Assembly (NCBI GenBank): GCA_046349035.1
Contig: JAXMDC010000003.1
Location: 558,001-622,000 of the forward strand
DNA length: 64,000 nt
Reading direction: 5' to 3'
DNA from: JAXMDC01 sp046349035
Lineage (GTDB): Bacteria > Pseudomonadota > Alphaproteobacteria > Rhizobiales > Kaistiaceae
Shown here: positions 18,122 to 27,030 of the stretch, piece by piece
Layout: each line of letters begins with the position of its first letter
Position numbering within the stretch: the first letter of the stretch is position 1
Made by a program: the position numbers and the translations under genes
The notes under the pieces: generated by a model
Databases searched by the model: none
Seen by the model: only the letters and a program-made list of their open reading frames with translations
What the model was told of the DNA's origin: nothing

Positions 18122-19233
18122 ACCTCTCTGGTGGCGAAGTCGATGCGGGGGTCGACCCACATATAGGTGAGGTCGGATACGAGGCTGACCACAAGGCCAA
18201 GCAGCGAAAAGATGTAGAGATTGGCGAAGATGACCGGATAATCGCGGTCAAGCAGCGCCTGGTAGCTGAGGAGCCCCAGCCCATCGAGGGAAAAGATATT
18301 CTCGATCAGCAGCGATGAGCCGAACAGCACGCCAATGAAGGCGCCCGGGAAGCCGGAGATCACGATCAGCATGGCGTTACGGAAGATGTGGCCGTAGAGG
18401 ACGCGCCGCTCGGTCAGGCCCTTGGCTCGCGCCGTCGTCACATATTGTTTGCGAATTTCGTCGAGGAAAGAATTCTTGGTGAGAAGCGTCGTCGTTGCGA
18501 AAGCGCTCAACACCATAGCCGTCAGCGGCAGCACCAGGTGCCAGGCATAATCGAACGGCTTTTGGTACCAGGGGAGTTGGTTGAAATAGTCCGAAGTCAG
18601 GCCGCGAAGCGGGAACCAGTTCCAATAAGAGCCGCCGGCGAACAGGACGATCAGCAGGATGGCGAACAGAAAGCTCGGAATCGCGTAACCGATTACGACG
18701 GCCACGCTGGTCCAGGTATCGAACTTCGAACCGTCCCTAACCGCCTTGCGAATGCCGAGGGGAATGGCGATCAGATAATGGACCAGCGCCAGCCAAAGGC
18801 CGATCGAGATCGAGACCGGCATCTTCTCGCGGATCAGGGCGAGGACGCTGATGTCGCGAAAATAGCTTTGCCCGAAGTCGAAGCGGAGATAGTTCCACAG
18901 CATCAAGCCGAAGCGCTCGAGCGGCGGCTTGTCGAAGCCGAACTGCTTCTCCAGCTTCTTGATGAAGGCGGGATCGAGGCCCTGGGCGCCGCGATACTTC
19001 GAGGTGACCGCGTCGCCGGCCGTGGCATTGGCATTGTTATTCTGGGCGAGCAGGTCGCCGCCAGCGCCGCCGCCGAAGCGCTCGGTCGCCGAGACATCGG
19101 TGCCGGTCAGTTGAGCGATGACCTTCTCAACCGGCCCCCCGGGCGCGAACTGAATAACCCCGAAGCTGATTGCCATGATCCCGAGCAGCGTCGGGATCAT
19201 CAGCAGAACACGCCGCAAAATGTAGGCGCCCAT
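18118..19233 (-). CDS. yejB: Peptide ABC transporter permease (YejB type)
   Basis: The 371-residue partner permease of YejE. It starts MGAYILRRVLLMIPTLLGIM, the characteristic first helix of dipeptide/oligopeptide permeases, and has the EAA loop TARAKGLTERRVLYGHIFRNA. The long loop between residues about 45 and 110, with ERFGGGAGG and GLDPAFIKKLEKQFG, is typical of YejB. It follows the first binding-protein gene by four bases and overlaps yejE by four, so the operon is tightly coupled. Confidence 0.93.
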   Translation of the reverse strand: MGAYILRRVLLMIPTLLGIMAISFGVIQFAPGGPVEKVIAQLTGTDVSATERFGGGAGGDLLAQNNNANATAGDAVTSKYRGAQGLDPAFIKKLEKQFGFDKPPLERFGLMLWNYLRFDFGQSYFRDISVLALIREKMPVSISIGLWLALVHYLIAIPLGIRKAVRDGSKFDTWTSVAVVIGYAIPSFLFAILLIVLFAGGSYWNWFPLRGLTSDYFNQLPWYQKPFDYAWHLVLPLTAMVLSAFATTTLLTKNSFLDEIRKQYVTTARAKGLTERRVLYGHIFRNAMLIVISGFPGAFIGVLFGSSLLIENIFSLDGLGLLSYQALLDRDYPVIFANLYIFSLLGLVVSLVSDLTYMWVDPRIDFATREV

Positions 19234-19237
19234 CCGA

Positions 19238-21118
19238 TCAGCCGCTCGGCTTGCCGGCCGCCGCCGCCTTGGCGCTGTCGAACCACCACATCACTTCGGG
19301 GGAGAAGGCGTAGTCCGGCTTTTTCGACCAGGCAAAGAGGTCCCAGTGAGCGACGCGGTGGTTCGCGGAGTTCCAATTGGGCATCCAGTAGTGCTTGGAT
19401 CGGAGGACGCGATCCACCGACCGCAGCACGGCAACCAACTCGGCGCGGGTCGATACCGACGGCAGCTTGTCGAGCAGAGCATCGACGGCTTTGTCTTTGA
19501 CGCCCGCCGTATTGTGGCTGCCGGGCGTGTCCGCGGCCTTGGAACCGAATAGCTGAGGCTGGCCGTCGAGCGGCGTTGCGCCGATGGTCATAGCGCTGGT
19601 GGTGACATCGAAGTCGAAGTCCCGCAGTCGCGCCTGGTACTGGCTGTTCTCGACCAGGCGGATGGCGGCGGTGACGCCGATCCGTTTCAGATTCTCGATG
19701 TAAGGCGTCAAGATCGGGTCGAACGTCACCGTGTTCGACAGGATCTCCACCTCGAGCGGAGCCCCGCGCGCGTCGACCATGCGCGTACCGTCGAGCTTCC
19801 AGCCGGCTTCCGTGAGGAGTTGGCTGGCGAGGCGCAGAACGTTTCGATCCGCGCCGCTGCCGTCAGTTTTCGGCGGAACGTAGGCGTCGTCGGTCAGCAC
19901 GCCGGGCGCAAGGTCGGCCCGGAGCGGCGTGAGGAGGGCCAACTCGGCAGGCGTCGGCTTGCCAACGGCCGCGAAGTCGGAGTTACCGAAGTAGGAGACC
20001 GTCCGCTCGTACTGCCCGAAGAAGATATTGCGGTTGGTCCATTCGAAATCGAAGACGCTAGCCAGCGCCTGGCGCGTGCGCGGGTCGCCGAGCTTGGGGC
20101 GGCGAGTATTGAAGAAGAACCCCTGGTGCGCGGCAACCAACTCCTGGGGAAAGAGCGACTGCTTCACCCGCTTGTCCGCCACCGCCGGGAAATTGTAGTC
20201 GTTGGCCCAGACGCGCGCCGTGTACTCCTCGCGGTAGGTCGTGTCGCCTTTCTTGAAAGCTTCGAAGGCGGGTGTGCGGTCGCGGTAGAAATCGACGCGG
20301 ATCACATCGAAATTGTTCAGCCCGACATTGACCGGAAGATCCTTACCCCAATAGTCGGGCACGCGCCGGAAATCGACGAAGGTCGGGGCGTTGAACTCGC
20401 CGACGCGGTATGGGCCTGAGCCGAGAGGCACAACCAGCCCGGCCGAGTCGAATGGGCGACCTGAGTAGAAGGCCTTGGAGAAGATGGGTAGGCCGCCGAT
20501 CGTCAGAATCGTCTCGCGGTTCTGCTTGCCGTCGAGCGTCACCACCAGGGTCGCGGCATCCGTGGCCTGGGCCTTGGCCATCGGGCCGAGCGGCTGCTGG
20601 ATGTTGGGGTGGCCCTTCTCCTTGAGGAGGTTCAGGGAGAAAGCGACATCTTCCGCTGTCAGCGGCGACCCGTCGTGGAAGCGTGCCTGGCGTCGCAGTG
20701 AGAAGGTGAAAACATTGAGATCGTCGGACACGGACACGCTTTCCGCGACAAGCCCGTAGATCGTGTCGGCCTCGTCCGGCGAACCGGTCATGAGCGAGTC
20801 GAAAACCAGGCCCATGCGCGGCGGCGAGTCGCCGCCGAGCACGTAAGAGTTCAGCGTGTTGAAGGTCTCGGTGTTCTGGTTGTAGTTCCAGTTGCTGGGC
20901 TGGAAGGCGAAGCGTCCGCCCTTGGGCGCCTTGGCGTTAACCCAATCGAACTGCTTGAAATCGGGCGGATATTTGAATTCGCCGAAGATCGAGAGGCCAT
21001 GCAGACCAGATTTGCCGGCAGCCCAGGCGAACGGCTTGGCGCCGGCATAGGCCAGTGCCGCCGCGCCGGCGGCGAGGGCGTGGCGACGGGTCAGTCCGCG
21101 GGGCACGTCGATCGTCAT
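19238..21118 (-). CDS. Extracellular solute-binding protein of the Yej transporter (paralog 1)
   Basis: A family 5 periplasmic binding protein of about 626 residues. The N-terminus (LTRRHALAAGAAALAYAG) has a twin arginine before a hydrophobic stretch, suggesting Tat export. Recognisable family segments are FDWVNAKAPKGG, LTAEDVAFSLN and GSGPYRVGEF. The ATG at 21118 overlaps the stop of the upstream paralog (ATGA); a longer upstream frame runs into that gene and is not needed. Ligand is unknown; peptides are the family expectation. Confidence 0.9.
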   Translation of the reverse strand: MTIDVPRGLTRRHALAAGAAALAYAGAKPFAWAAGKSGLHGLSIFGEFKYPPDFKQFDWVNAKAPKGGRFAFQPSNWNYNQNTETFNTLNSYVLGGDSPPRMGLVFDSLMTGSPDEADTIYGLVAESVSVSDDLNVFTFSLRRQARFHDGSPLTAEDVAFSLNLLKEKGHPNIQQPLGPMAKAQATDAATLVVTLDGKQNRETILTIGGLPIFSKAFYSGRPFDSAGLVVPLGSGPYRVGEFNAPTFVDFRRVPDYWGKDLPVNVGLNNFDVIRVDFYRDRTPAFEAFKKGDTTYREEYTARVWANDYNFPAVADKRVKQSLFPQELVAAHQGFFFNTRRPKLGDPRTRQALASVFDFEWTNRNIFFGQYERTVSYFGNSDFAAVGKPTPAELALLTPLRADLAPGVLTDDAYVPPKTDGSGADRNVLRLASQLLTEAGWKLDGTRMVDARGAPLEVEILSNTVTFDPILTPYIENLKRIGVTAAIRLVENSQYQARLRDFDFDVTTSAMTIGATPLDGQPQLFGSKAADTPGSHNTAGVKDKAVDALLDKLPSVSTRAELVAVLRSVDRVLRSKHYWMPNWNSANHRVAHWDLFAWSKKPDYAFSPEVMWWFDSAKAAAAGKPSG

Positions 21119-22998
21119 CGCGCTACTCCAACTTTGGCGGCCTTGGCTTCGTCGTACCACCAGATGGTCGGGAACCCGATGCCGTGTTCGGGCAACGGCT
21201 CGGCGTGGGAATAGCGATCCCAGCGCGCGGTCCGCGCGGCGAGCAGCGTCCATCCCGGCACGACATATTGGTTCCACAGGAGAACGCGATCGAGCGCCTT
21301 GGTTGCGGCGACGAGGTCGTCGCGATCCTTGGCGAAGATGATCTTCTGGATGATCGTGTCGATGGCCGGGTTCTGGATGGCGGCGTAGTTGCGCGAGCCT
21401 TCCCGTTTGGCGGCATCGGCGCCCCAGAAGTCGAGTTGCTCGTTACCGGGCGACATCGACTGCGGCCAGCCGGTGTAGATCATGTCGAAGTCGCGCGTCC
21501 GGACCCGCTGCGTGTACTGCGCGGTATCGAGGATGCGGAAGCTCATGTCGATGCCGATCTTCTTCAGGGCCGCCTGGTAAGCGCCGGCGACGCGATCGAA
21601 GGTCGGGGTCGAGGTGATGTACTCGACGGCGAACTTCTCGCCGCTCCGCTTGTTGACAAGGTCGTTGCCCTTCAACTCCCAACCGGCGTCGCCAAGCAGG
21701 CGCAGCGCCTCTCGGAGATTGTCGCGCTGCTGGGTTGGCGTCTCGTTGATCGGATTAGCGTAAGGTTTGGTGAAAACCTCGGGCGGAACCTTGTCCTTGA
21801 CCTCAGTCAGGATCTCGAGCTCGCGGCCGGTGGGCAGGCCCCTGGCGCCTAGCGGCGTGTCGTAGAAATAGCTCGAAATGTGGGCGTATTGGTTGAAGAA
21901 CAGCGTCTTGTTCATGTCCTCGAAGGGCATCACCAAGTTAAAGGCCTGGCGGACGCGGATGTCCTTGAAGCGCTCGCGGTTGAGGTTGAAGGTGAAGCCG
22001 ACCATGACGCCGGAGCGGCGGTAGCCGTTCTCAAAGACTTCGAGCTTCACCCGCCCATCCTTGACGGCGGGGAAGTCGTAGCGGGTTGCCCAAGTTACCG
22101 CTGTCGGTTCGATCTTGTAGTCGAACTGGTCGGCCTTGAAGGCCTCCATTTGCACCGTTTCATCGCGGAAATACTCGTAGCGGAGCTCGGCAATATTCTC
22201 GGTGCCGACGTGCGAGGGGACATCCTTCCCCCAATAATCGGGCACCAGTTCGTAGGCGACACTGCTGCCGGGCTTCACCGACTTGACGCGATAGGCGCCG
22301 CTGCCGAGCGGCGGCTCCAATGTCTGCTTGGAGATGTCGCGCTTGGCGCCGTTGGCGTCGACCCCCTCCCAATAGTGACGCGGGAGGATCATCAACTGGC
22401 CGACGATGTGCGGAAGTTCCCGATTTCCAGTCTCGTCGAACGTGAACGTCACTTCGCGATCGCCGGTCTTCTCGGCCTTGATGACGTGGCGATAGTAGAA
22501 AGCCTGGTTGGGATTGAACTCCTTCCACGTGTTGAACGACCAGACGACGTCGTCGGCGGTCAACGGGTTGCCGTCGTGCCAGCGCGCCTCGGCGCGGAGA
22601 CGGTAGGTCACCGACGAGAGGTCGGGAGGATATTTTAGCCCGTCGGCAAGCTGGCCATACTCGGCCGACAGTTCGTCGAGCGAACTCGTCATCAGCGTGT
22701 CGTAGATCGCCCCGATGCCGGAGGCGAGGGCACCCTTGGGCGGGACCGGGTTCAGCGTATCGAAGCTGCCGACCACCGAGAAGCGGGCGAGGCCGCCCTT
22801 CGGGGCGTCCGGATTGACGTAGTCGAAGTGCTTGAATTCGGCAGGGTATTTCGGCGTGCCGATCAGCGCCGTGGCGTGCAACCACTCGCCGTCGGCGGCG
22901 ACCGCGGCCGGCGCAGCGGCGGCGAAGGCAACTCCGAGAAAGGCAGCCAGGATCCGGTTGTTATGCATTCTTACGTGCACTGTCCGGCGCAGCCGCAT
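21115..22998 (-). CDS. Extracellular solute-binding protein of the Yej transporter (paralog 2)
   Basis: A second family 5 binding protein, 627 residues, and first gene of the operon. The ATG at 22998 has AGGAGG six to seven bases upstream. The leader is a Sec-type signal with a long basic start (MRLRRTVHVRMHNNR) and an AVAA cleavage region. It shares with paralog 1 the layout FDYVNPDAPKGGLARF, LTADDVVWSFNTWKE and LGSGAYRVKSV, but is clearly diverged. Two binding proteins feeding one permease pair would widen the substrate range; that is inference. Confidence 0.91.
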   Translation of the reverse strand: MRLRRTVHVRMHNNRILAAFLGVAFAAAAPAAVAADGEWLHATALIGTPKYPAEFKHFDYVNPDAPKGGLARFSVVGSFDTLNPVPPKGALASGIGAIYDTLMTSSLDELSAEYGQLADGLKYPPDLSSVTYRLRAEARWHDGNPLTADDVVWSFNTWKEFNPNQAFYYRHVIKAEKTGDREVTFTFDETGNRELPHIVGQLMILPRHYWEGVDANGAKRDISKQTLEPPLGSGAYRVKSVKPGSSVAYELVPDYWGKDVPSHVGTENIAELRYEYFRDETVQMEAFKADQFDYKIEPTAVTWATRYDFPAVKDGRVKLEVFENGYRRSGVMVGFTFNLNRERFKDIRVRQAFNLVMPFEDMNKTLFFNQYAHISSYFYDTPLGARGLPTGRELEILTEVKDKVPPEVFTKPYANPINETPTQQRDNLREALRLLGDAGWELKGNDLVNKRSGEKFAVEYITSTPTFDRVAGAYQAALKKIGIDMSFRILDTAQYTQRVRTRDFDMIYTGWPQSMSPGNEQLDFWGADAAKREGSRNYAAIQNPAIDTIIQKIIFAKDRDDLVAATKALDRVLLWNQYVVPGWTLLAARTARWDRYSHAEPLPEHGIGFPTIWWYDEAKAAKVGVAR

Positions 22999-23088
22999 GA
23001 ACTCACCTCCTGGTCCAGCCCTCCCCCATAATAGGCACGTTCAGGACCCTGCCGCCAGTTTCCGGTGGTTCAGCCCCCGGCAAATCTC

Positions 23089-23652
23089 TCAAGGCGCCGG
23101 CAGGGGTATTGGATTGTCGGAGAGGCCGCGAAGATAGGCAACGATGTTGGCGCGGCCGAGCGGCTCGGCAAAGCCGTTGTAGGTCATCTTGGTGTTGGGG
23201 ACGGCTTTCTGCGGCGCGGTCAGGAACTGGTCGAGTGCCTCGAACGTCCAGCGCTCTCCGGCCGCCTTGCGGGCTCCAAGAGCCGCCGAATACTCGAACC
23301 CGTCCTTGCTCGCGATGGCACTGCCAACGACGCCGTAGAGGTTGGGGCCAATCTTCTTGCCCTCTCCGGACTTGAGAGTGTGGCACCCTACACACTGACC
23401 GACGACCGTTTTTGCCCCGGCATCGGCGTCGGCCTTGGCGAGGCGAACGGCGATGGGGTCGGCGGCAGCAGGGGCCGGAGCGGCGGCGGCCGCCTCGGCC
23501 GCGGGCGCCGGTTCGGGGAGCTTGATGACGTAACCAGGCTTCTCGGGGTGAGAGGGCGTGTAGATCGCCTGGGCGAGGAAAGACACAGCCAGCACGAACA
23601 TCAATGAGCCGGTGACCGTGCTGCCGAAGCGAATGATGTTGTAAGAAGTCAT
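23089..23652 (-). CDS. Membrane-anchored cytochrome c (c552/CycM type)
   Basis: A 187-residue class I c-type cytochrome. An uncleaved N-terminal helix (STVTGSLMFVLAVSFLAQ) anchors it. An Ala/Pro-rich linker follows, then the haem domain with CVGCHTL, GPNLYGVVG, and the distal Met probably in TKMTYNGFA. Similar proteins carry electrons from the bc1 complex to terminal oxidases. I prefer the ATG at 23652 to the TTG at 23664. It is divergent from kdsB. Confidence 0.9.
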   Translation of the reverse strand: MTSYNIIRFGSTVTGSLMFVLAVSFLAQAIYTPSHPEKPGYVIKLPEPAPAAEAAAAAPAPAAADPIAVRLAKADADAGAKTVVGQCVGCHTLKSGEGKKIGPNLYGVVGSAIASKDGFEYSAALGARKAAGERWTFEALDQFLTAPQKAVPNTKMTYNGFAEPLGRANIVAYLRGLSDNPIPLPAP

Positions 23653-23795
23653 CCGTCCGTCCAAGGGCTGCCGGCTCTAACCGGCGCAAATCAGCGAGAC
23701 GACGATACTAGCCACATGACCCAATCATTGCGACTGCGGCAGATCGGAGCGGCGAGGTCGAAGGCACGCCGCAGCGGGCCCTCGGGTGAAGCCCG

Positions 23796-24527
23796 GTGAC
23801 CCGCGCCCTCGTCCTTATCCCAGCGCGGATGGCGGCCACGCGCCTGCCGGGGAAGCCGCTTGCCGACATCCATGGCGAACCGATGATCGTCCATGTGTGG
23901 AGGCGGGCAAGCGCCGCCAACATCGGCCGCGTTGCGGTGGCGACCGACGACAAGGCTATCGCCGCCGCGGTTGCGCGGGCCGGCGGCGAGGCCGTGATGA
24001 CGCGGGCCGACCACGCCAACGGGTCGTCGCGCATCCGCGAGGCGGCGGCCCGGCTCGATCCTGAAGGATCGGCCGAAATTATCGTCAACGTTCAGGGGGA
24101 CATTCCAGCCATTTCGCCAACGGCAATCCGTGTTTGCCTCGAACCGCTCGCCGATCCCGCCGTCGATATCGCCACGCTCGCCGCCCCGATCGCGCGCGCG
24201 GCAGAGCGGACCGACCCCAACGTGGTCAAGATTGCCGGCGCGACGGTCTCGCCCGGCCGCCTGCGGGCGCTCTATTTCAGCCGGGCGACGATCCCCTTCG
24301 GAGAGGGCCCGCTCCTTCACCACATCGGTCTTTATGCTTATCGCCGAGCGGCACTCGAGCGGTACGTTGCCCTGCCGCCTTCCCCCCTCGAGCTGCGCGA
24401 GAAACTCGAACAACTCCGGGCACTTGAGGCGGGCATGCGGATCGACGTCAGCCTCGTTGACGAGGTGCCGCTCGGTGTCGATACTCCAGCCGATCTTGAG
24501 CGCGCCCGTTCTATGCTTAAGCGGTGA
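23796..24527 (+). CDS. kdsB: 3-deoxy-manno-octulosonate cytidylyltransferase
   Basis: KdsB activates Kdo with CTP to CMP-Kdo for the lipopolysaccharide inner core. The 243-residue protein has the nucleotide-binding start LIPARMAATRLPGKPLADI, VAVATDD, the metal-binding NVQGDIP, and the late HHIGLYAYRRAALE. The start is a GTG. The protein implies an outer membrane with Kdo-containing lipid A. It lies 45 bases before pheA. Confidence 0.94.
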   Translation: MTRALVLIPARMAATRLPGKPLADIHGEPMIVHVWRRASAANIGRVAVATDDKAIAAAVARAGGEAVMTRADHANGSSRIREAAARLDPEGSAEIIVNVQGDIPAISPTAIRVCLEPLADPAVDIATLAAPIARAAERTDPNVVKIAGATVSPGRLRALYFSRATIPFGEGPLLHHIGLYAYRRAALERYVALPPSPLELREKLEQLRALEAGMRIDVSLVDEVPLGVDTPADLERARSMLKR

Positions 24528-24572
24528 CGGGCTTTTTTCTTTTGTTCACCCCCTCACCTTAGACACAGCTAG

Positions 24573-25472
24573 ATGAAGCGGATCGTTTATCAGGGCGAGC
24601 CCGGGGCCAATTCCGACATCGCCGCACGGCAGGTCTATCCCTCCTACCGGCCGGTACCCTGCGCCACTTTCGAAGACTGCTTCGCGGCAGTGACGAAGGG
24701 CGAGGCGGATTTGGCGATGATCCCGATCGAGAATTCGCTCGCCGGGCGGGTTGCCGATATCCACCATCTACTGCCGACGTCCGACCTTCACATCATCGGC
24801 GAGCATTTCCTGCCGATCCGCTTCCAGCTGATGGCGATCAAGGGTTCCCGCGTCAGCGAAATCACGAGCGTGCACAGTCACGTTCACGCGCTCGGCCAAT
24901 GCCGCAAGATCATCCGCGAGCACGGCTGGAGAAGCGTCATTACCGGAGACACGGCCGGCGCCGCCCGCGAAATCGCCGAGGCGCGGGATCCGCACCGCGC
25001 TGCTTTGGCTCCCCGCCTCGCAGCCGACATATACGGTCTCGACATCCTGGCCGAGAACGTCGAAGACGCGCAGCACAACACGACGCGATTCATCATCTTG
25101 TCTCGCCAGGCCAAGAACGCCAAGGCAGGCTCAGGCTTGGTCGTCACCAGTTTCGTGTTCCGCGTCCGCAACCTCCCAGCGGCGCTCTACAAGGCCCTTG
25201 GCGGCTTCGCCACCAACGGCGTTAACATGACCAAGCTGGAGTCTTATCAGCTTGAGGGGCAGTTTCTTGCCTCTCAGTTCTACGCGGATGTCGAGGGCCA
25301 TCCAGAGGACGTCAACCTCGCGAGAGCGCTTGAGGAACTCCGCTTCTTCTCATCTGAATTGCGGATTGTCGGCATCTACCCCGGCAGCCCTTTCCGGGAC
25401 AGCATGCGAGAACCCGACTCGGGGAGAAGCCAATCGGTCAAAAGGCCGCGACGAACCCCCGTTCGTAGTTGA
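24573..25472 (+). CDS. pheA: Prephenate dehydratase
   Basis: Converts prephenate to phenylpyruvate for phenylalanine synthesis. The stand-alone form has 299 residues, with no chorismate mutase domain. The catalytic domain begins VYQGEPGANSDIAARQ and contains the conserved NTTRFIIL. The C-terminal ACT domain (from about residue 190) holds the regulatory motif MTKLESYQLEGQF, implying feedback by phenylalanine. The last 20 or so residues are a variable basic tail. Confidence 0.94.
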   Translation: MKRIVYQGEPGANSDIAARQVYPSYRPVPCATFEDCFAAVTKGEADLAMIPIENSLAGRVADIHHLLPTSDLHIIGEHFLPIRFQLMAIKGSRVSEITSVHSHVHALGQCRKIIREHGWRSVITGDTAGAAREIAEARDPHRAALAPRLAADIYGLDILAENVEDAQHNTTRFIILSRQAKNAKAGSGLVVTSFVFRVRNLPAALYKALGGFATNGVNMTKLESYQLEGQFLASQFYADVEGHPEDVNLARALEELRFFSSELRIVGIYPGSPFRDSMREPDSGRSQSVKRPRRTPVRS

Positions 25473-25576
25473 CTCCGATAGCCAATTCGCATGAAGTCGT
25501 GGCTGCGGGTGGCTCGGGCCGCCCGCGTTGATTTTTGGTCCGTGCCCGCCCCGTAACAGAAGAGGAGCAACCACCC

Positions 25577-26113
25577 ATTCGCAGACCCCATCGTGCCGCC
25601 CCCACCGTCAAGGAGGGGCCCCGCATCAACGCCGAAATTCGAGTGCCGAGCGTGCAACTGATCGACCGGGAGGGCGAAAACCGGGGCCCGACGCCGATCG
25701 ACCAAGCCCTGGCGATTGCCGCCGAAGCCGGACTCGACCTCGTGGAAATCTCTCCCAATTCTGACCCGCCGGTCGCCAAGATCATGGATTTTGGCCGCTT
25801 CAAATATCAGGCACAGAAGAAGCAGGCCGAGGCGCGCAAGAAGCAGAAGACCGTCGAGGTCAAGGAGATCAAGCTCCGCCCCAACATCGACGTGCACGAC
25901 TACGAAGTGAAGATGCGCTCGATGATGCGGTTCTTCGAGGAGGGGGACAAGGTCAAGGTGACCCTCCGCTTTCGCGGTCGCGAAATGGCCCACCAGGAAC
26001 TCGGGATCAAGGTGCTCGACAAGGTAAAGGTGGAAACCGCCGCTATCGCCAAGGTGGAGGCCGAACCGCGCCTGGAAGGCCGCCAGATGACCATGGTGCT
26101 GGCACCCCGCTAG
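25577..26113 (+). CDS. infC: Translation initiation factor IF-3, ATT start
   Basis: IF-3 prevents premature subunit joining and checks start-codon choice. The product is 178 residues, with the N-domain GPRINAEIRVPSVQLID, a basic linker helix (QKKQAEARKKQKTVEVKEIKLRP, shown in part), and the C-domain KVKVTLRFRGREM. No ATG fits the family N-terminus. The ATT at 25577, with GAGGAG nine bases upstream, gives IRRPHR and the normal length. ATT/AUU starts underlie infC autoregulation in many bacteria. Confidence 0.92.
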   Translation: MRRPHRAAPTVKEGPRINAEIRVPSVQLIDREGENRGPTPIDQALAIAAEAGLDLVEISPNSDPPVAKIMDFGRFKYQAQKKQAEARKKQKTVEVKEIKLRPNIDVHDYEVKMRSMMRFFEEGDKVKVTLRFRGREMAHQELGIKVLDKVKVETAAIAKVEAEPRLEGRQMTMVLAPR

Positions 26114-26142
26114 GATGTGGAGCCGGCCGCGGCGCGGAGCGC

Positions 26143-26171
26143 TTGCTTCGGGCGGACCGGTCACATATAAA
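26143..26171 (+). promoter_or_regulatory. Candidate sigma-70-type promoter for rpmI-rplT
   Basis: TTGCTT (26143-26148) and TATAAA (26166-26171) are separated by 17 bases, between infC and rpmI. The -10 matches 5 of 6 consensus positions, the -35 only 3 of 6. Confidence 0.4.
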
Positions 26172-26181
26172 CCCGCGGCTT

Positions 26182-26213
26182 GAGCCGCCCGGCAGGGCAT
26201 GCCGTGGCGGCTC
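26182..26213 (+). other. Strong leader hairpin upstream of rpmI
   Basis: GAGCCGCC (26182-26189) pairs with GGCGGCTC (26206-26213), extended inward by CGGCA/TGCCG with one unpaired T. The sequence CTTTCG follows. It could be a weak terminator after infC or a leader element in the rpmI-rplT mRNA, where L20 autoregulates in other bacteria. Confidence 0.45.
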
Positions 26214-26278
26214 CTTTCGCTCATCCCGAGCTGTTTTCAGGTAGACCGGCGACCGCCGGCCCGCCGATGGAGAGCCAA

Positions 26279-26479
26279 ATGCCCAAAATGAAGACCAAGA
26301 GCGGCGCCAAGAAGCGCTTCAAAATTACCGGTACCGGAAAGGTGCTGTACGGTCAGCGCGGCAAGCGCCACGGCATGATCAAGCGCACCAAGAAGCAGAT
26401 CCGCAACCTTCGCGGAACCGCCGTCCTGTTCAAGACCGACGGTGACAACATCAAGAAGTATTTCCTGCCGAACGGCTAG
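26279..26479 (+). CDS. rpmI: 50S ribosomal protein L35
   Basis: A 66-residue, very basic large-subunit protein. MPKMKTKSGAKKRFK at the start and the KYFLPNG ending are diagnostic. The ATG at 26279 follows GGAGAG; a longer upstream frame would run through the leader hairpin and is rejected. It lies between infC and rplT, the conserved order. Confidence 0.96.
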   Translation: MPKMKTKSGAKKRFKITGTGKVLYGQRGKRHGMIKRTKKQIRNLRGTAVLFKTDGDNIKKYFLPNG

Positions 26480-26521
26480 CGTTCAGCGACGGATACTTAG
26501 AATCGCGAAGGAGACTGATCG

Positions 26522-26881
26522 ATGTCACGTGTAAAACGCGGCGTTCCCGCTCACGCCAAGCACAAGAAGATCCTGAAGAAGGCCTCCGGTTATTGGGGTC
26601 GGCGCAAAAACACCATCCGGATTGCCAAGCAGGCGGTGGAGAAGGCGGCGCAGTACGCCTATCGCGACCGCAAGAACAAGAAGCGCACGTTCCGCGCCCT
26701 GTGGATCCAGCGCATCAATGCCGGCGCACGGATGCATGGCCTGACTTACGCCCGATTTATCAGCGGCCTCGGCAAGGCCGGGATCGAGGTCGACCGCAAG
26801 GTGCTGTCGGACATCGCCATTCGCGAGCCGGCTGCGTTCCAAGCTTTGGTCGAAAAGGCGCAGGCCGCCCTCGCCGCCTAG
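26522..26881 (+). CDS. rplT: 50S ribosomal protein L20
   Basis: A 119-residue 23S rRNA-binding assembly protein, starting MSRVKRGVPAHAKHKKILK. It has the conserved YAYRDRKNKKRTFRALWIQRINA core. AAGGAG precedes the ATG. In several bacteria L20 represses its own operon. The 149 bases to pheS contain a short GC hairpin (CCCGCG-TT-CGCGGG near 26888) but no clear terminator, so read-through into pheS is possible. Confidence 0.97.
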   Translation: MSRVKRGVPAHAKHKKILKKASGYWGRRKNTIRIAKQAVEKAAQYAYRDRKNKKRTFRALWIQRINAGARMHGLTYARFISGLGKAGIEVDRKVLSDIAIREPAAFQALVEKAQAALAA

Positions 26882-27030
26882 ACGGTTCCCGCGTTCGCGG
26901 GCGTCGCCTTACCGATGGCCGTTTCTGACGAGGCTCGCCGCATTGCGGCGGGCGGCCGGGATCCTGCGCATCATGTGAAGGCATTGACGCAGCCCCCGGA
27001 AGGCGATCACCCAACAACGGGCCAGGGCAA

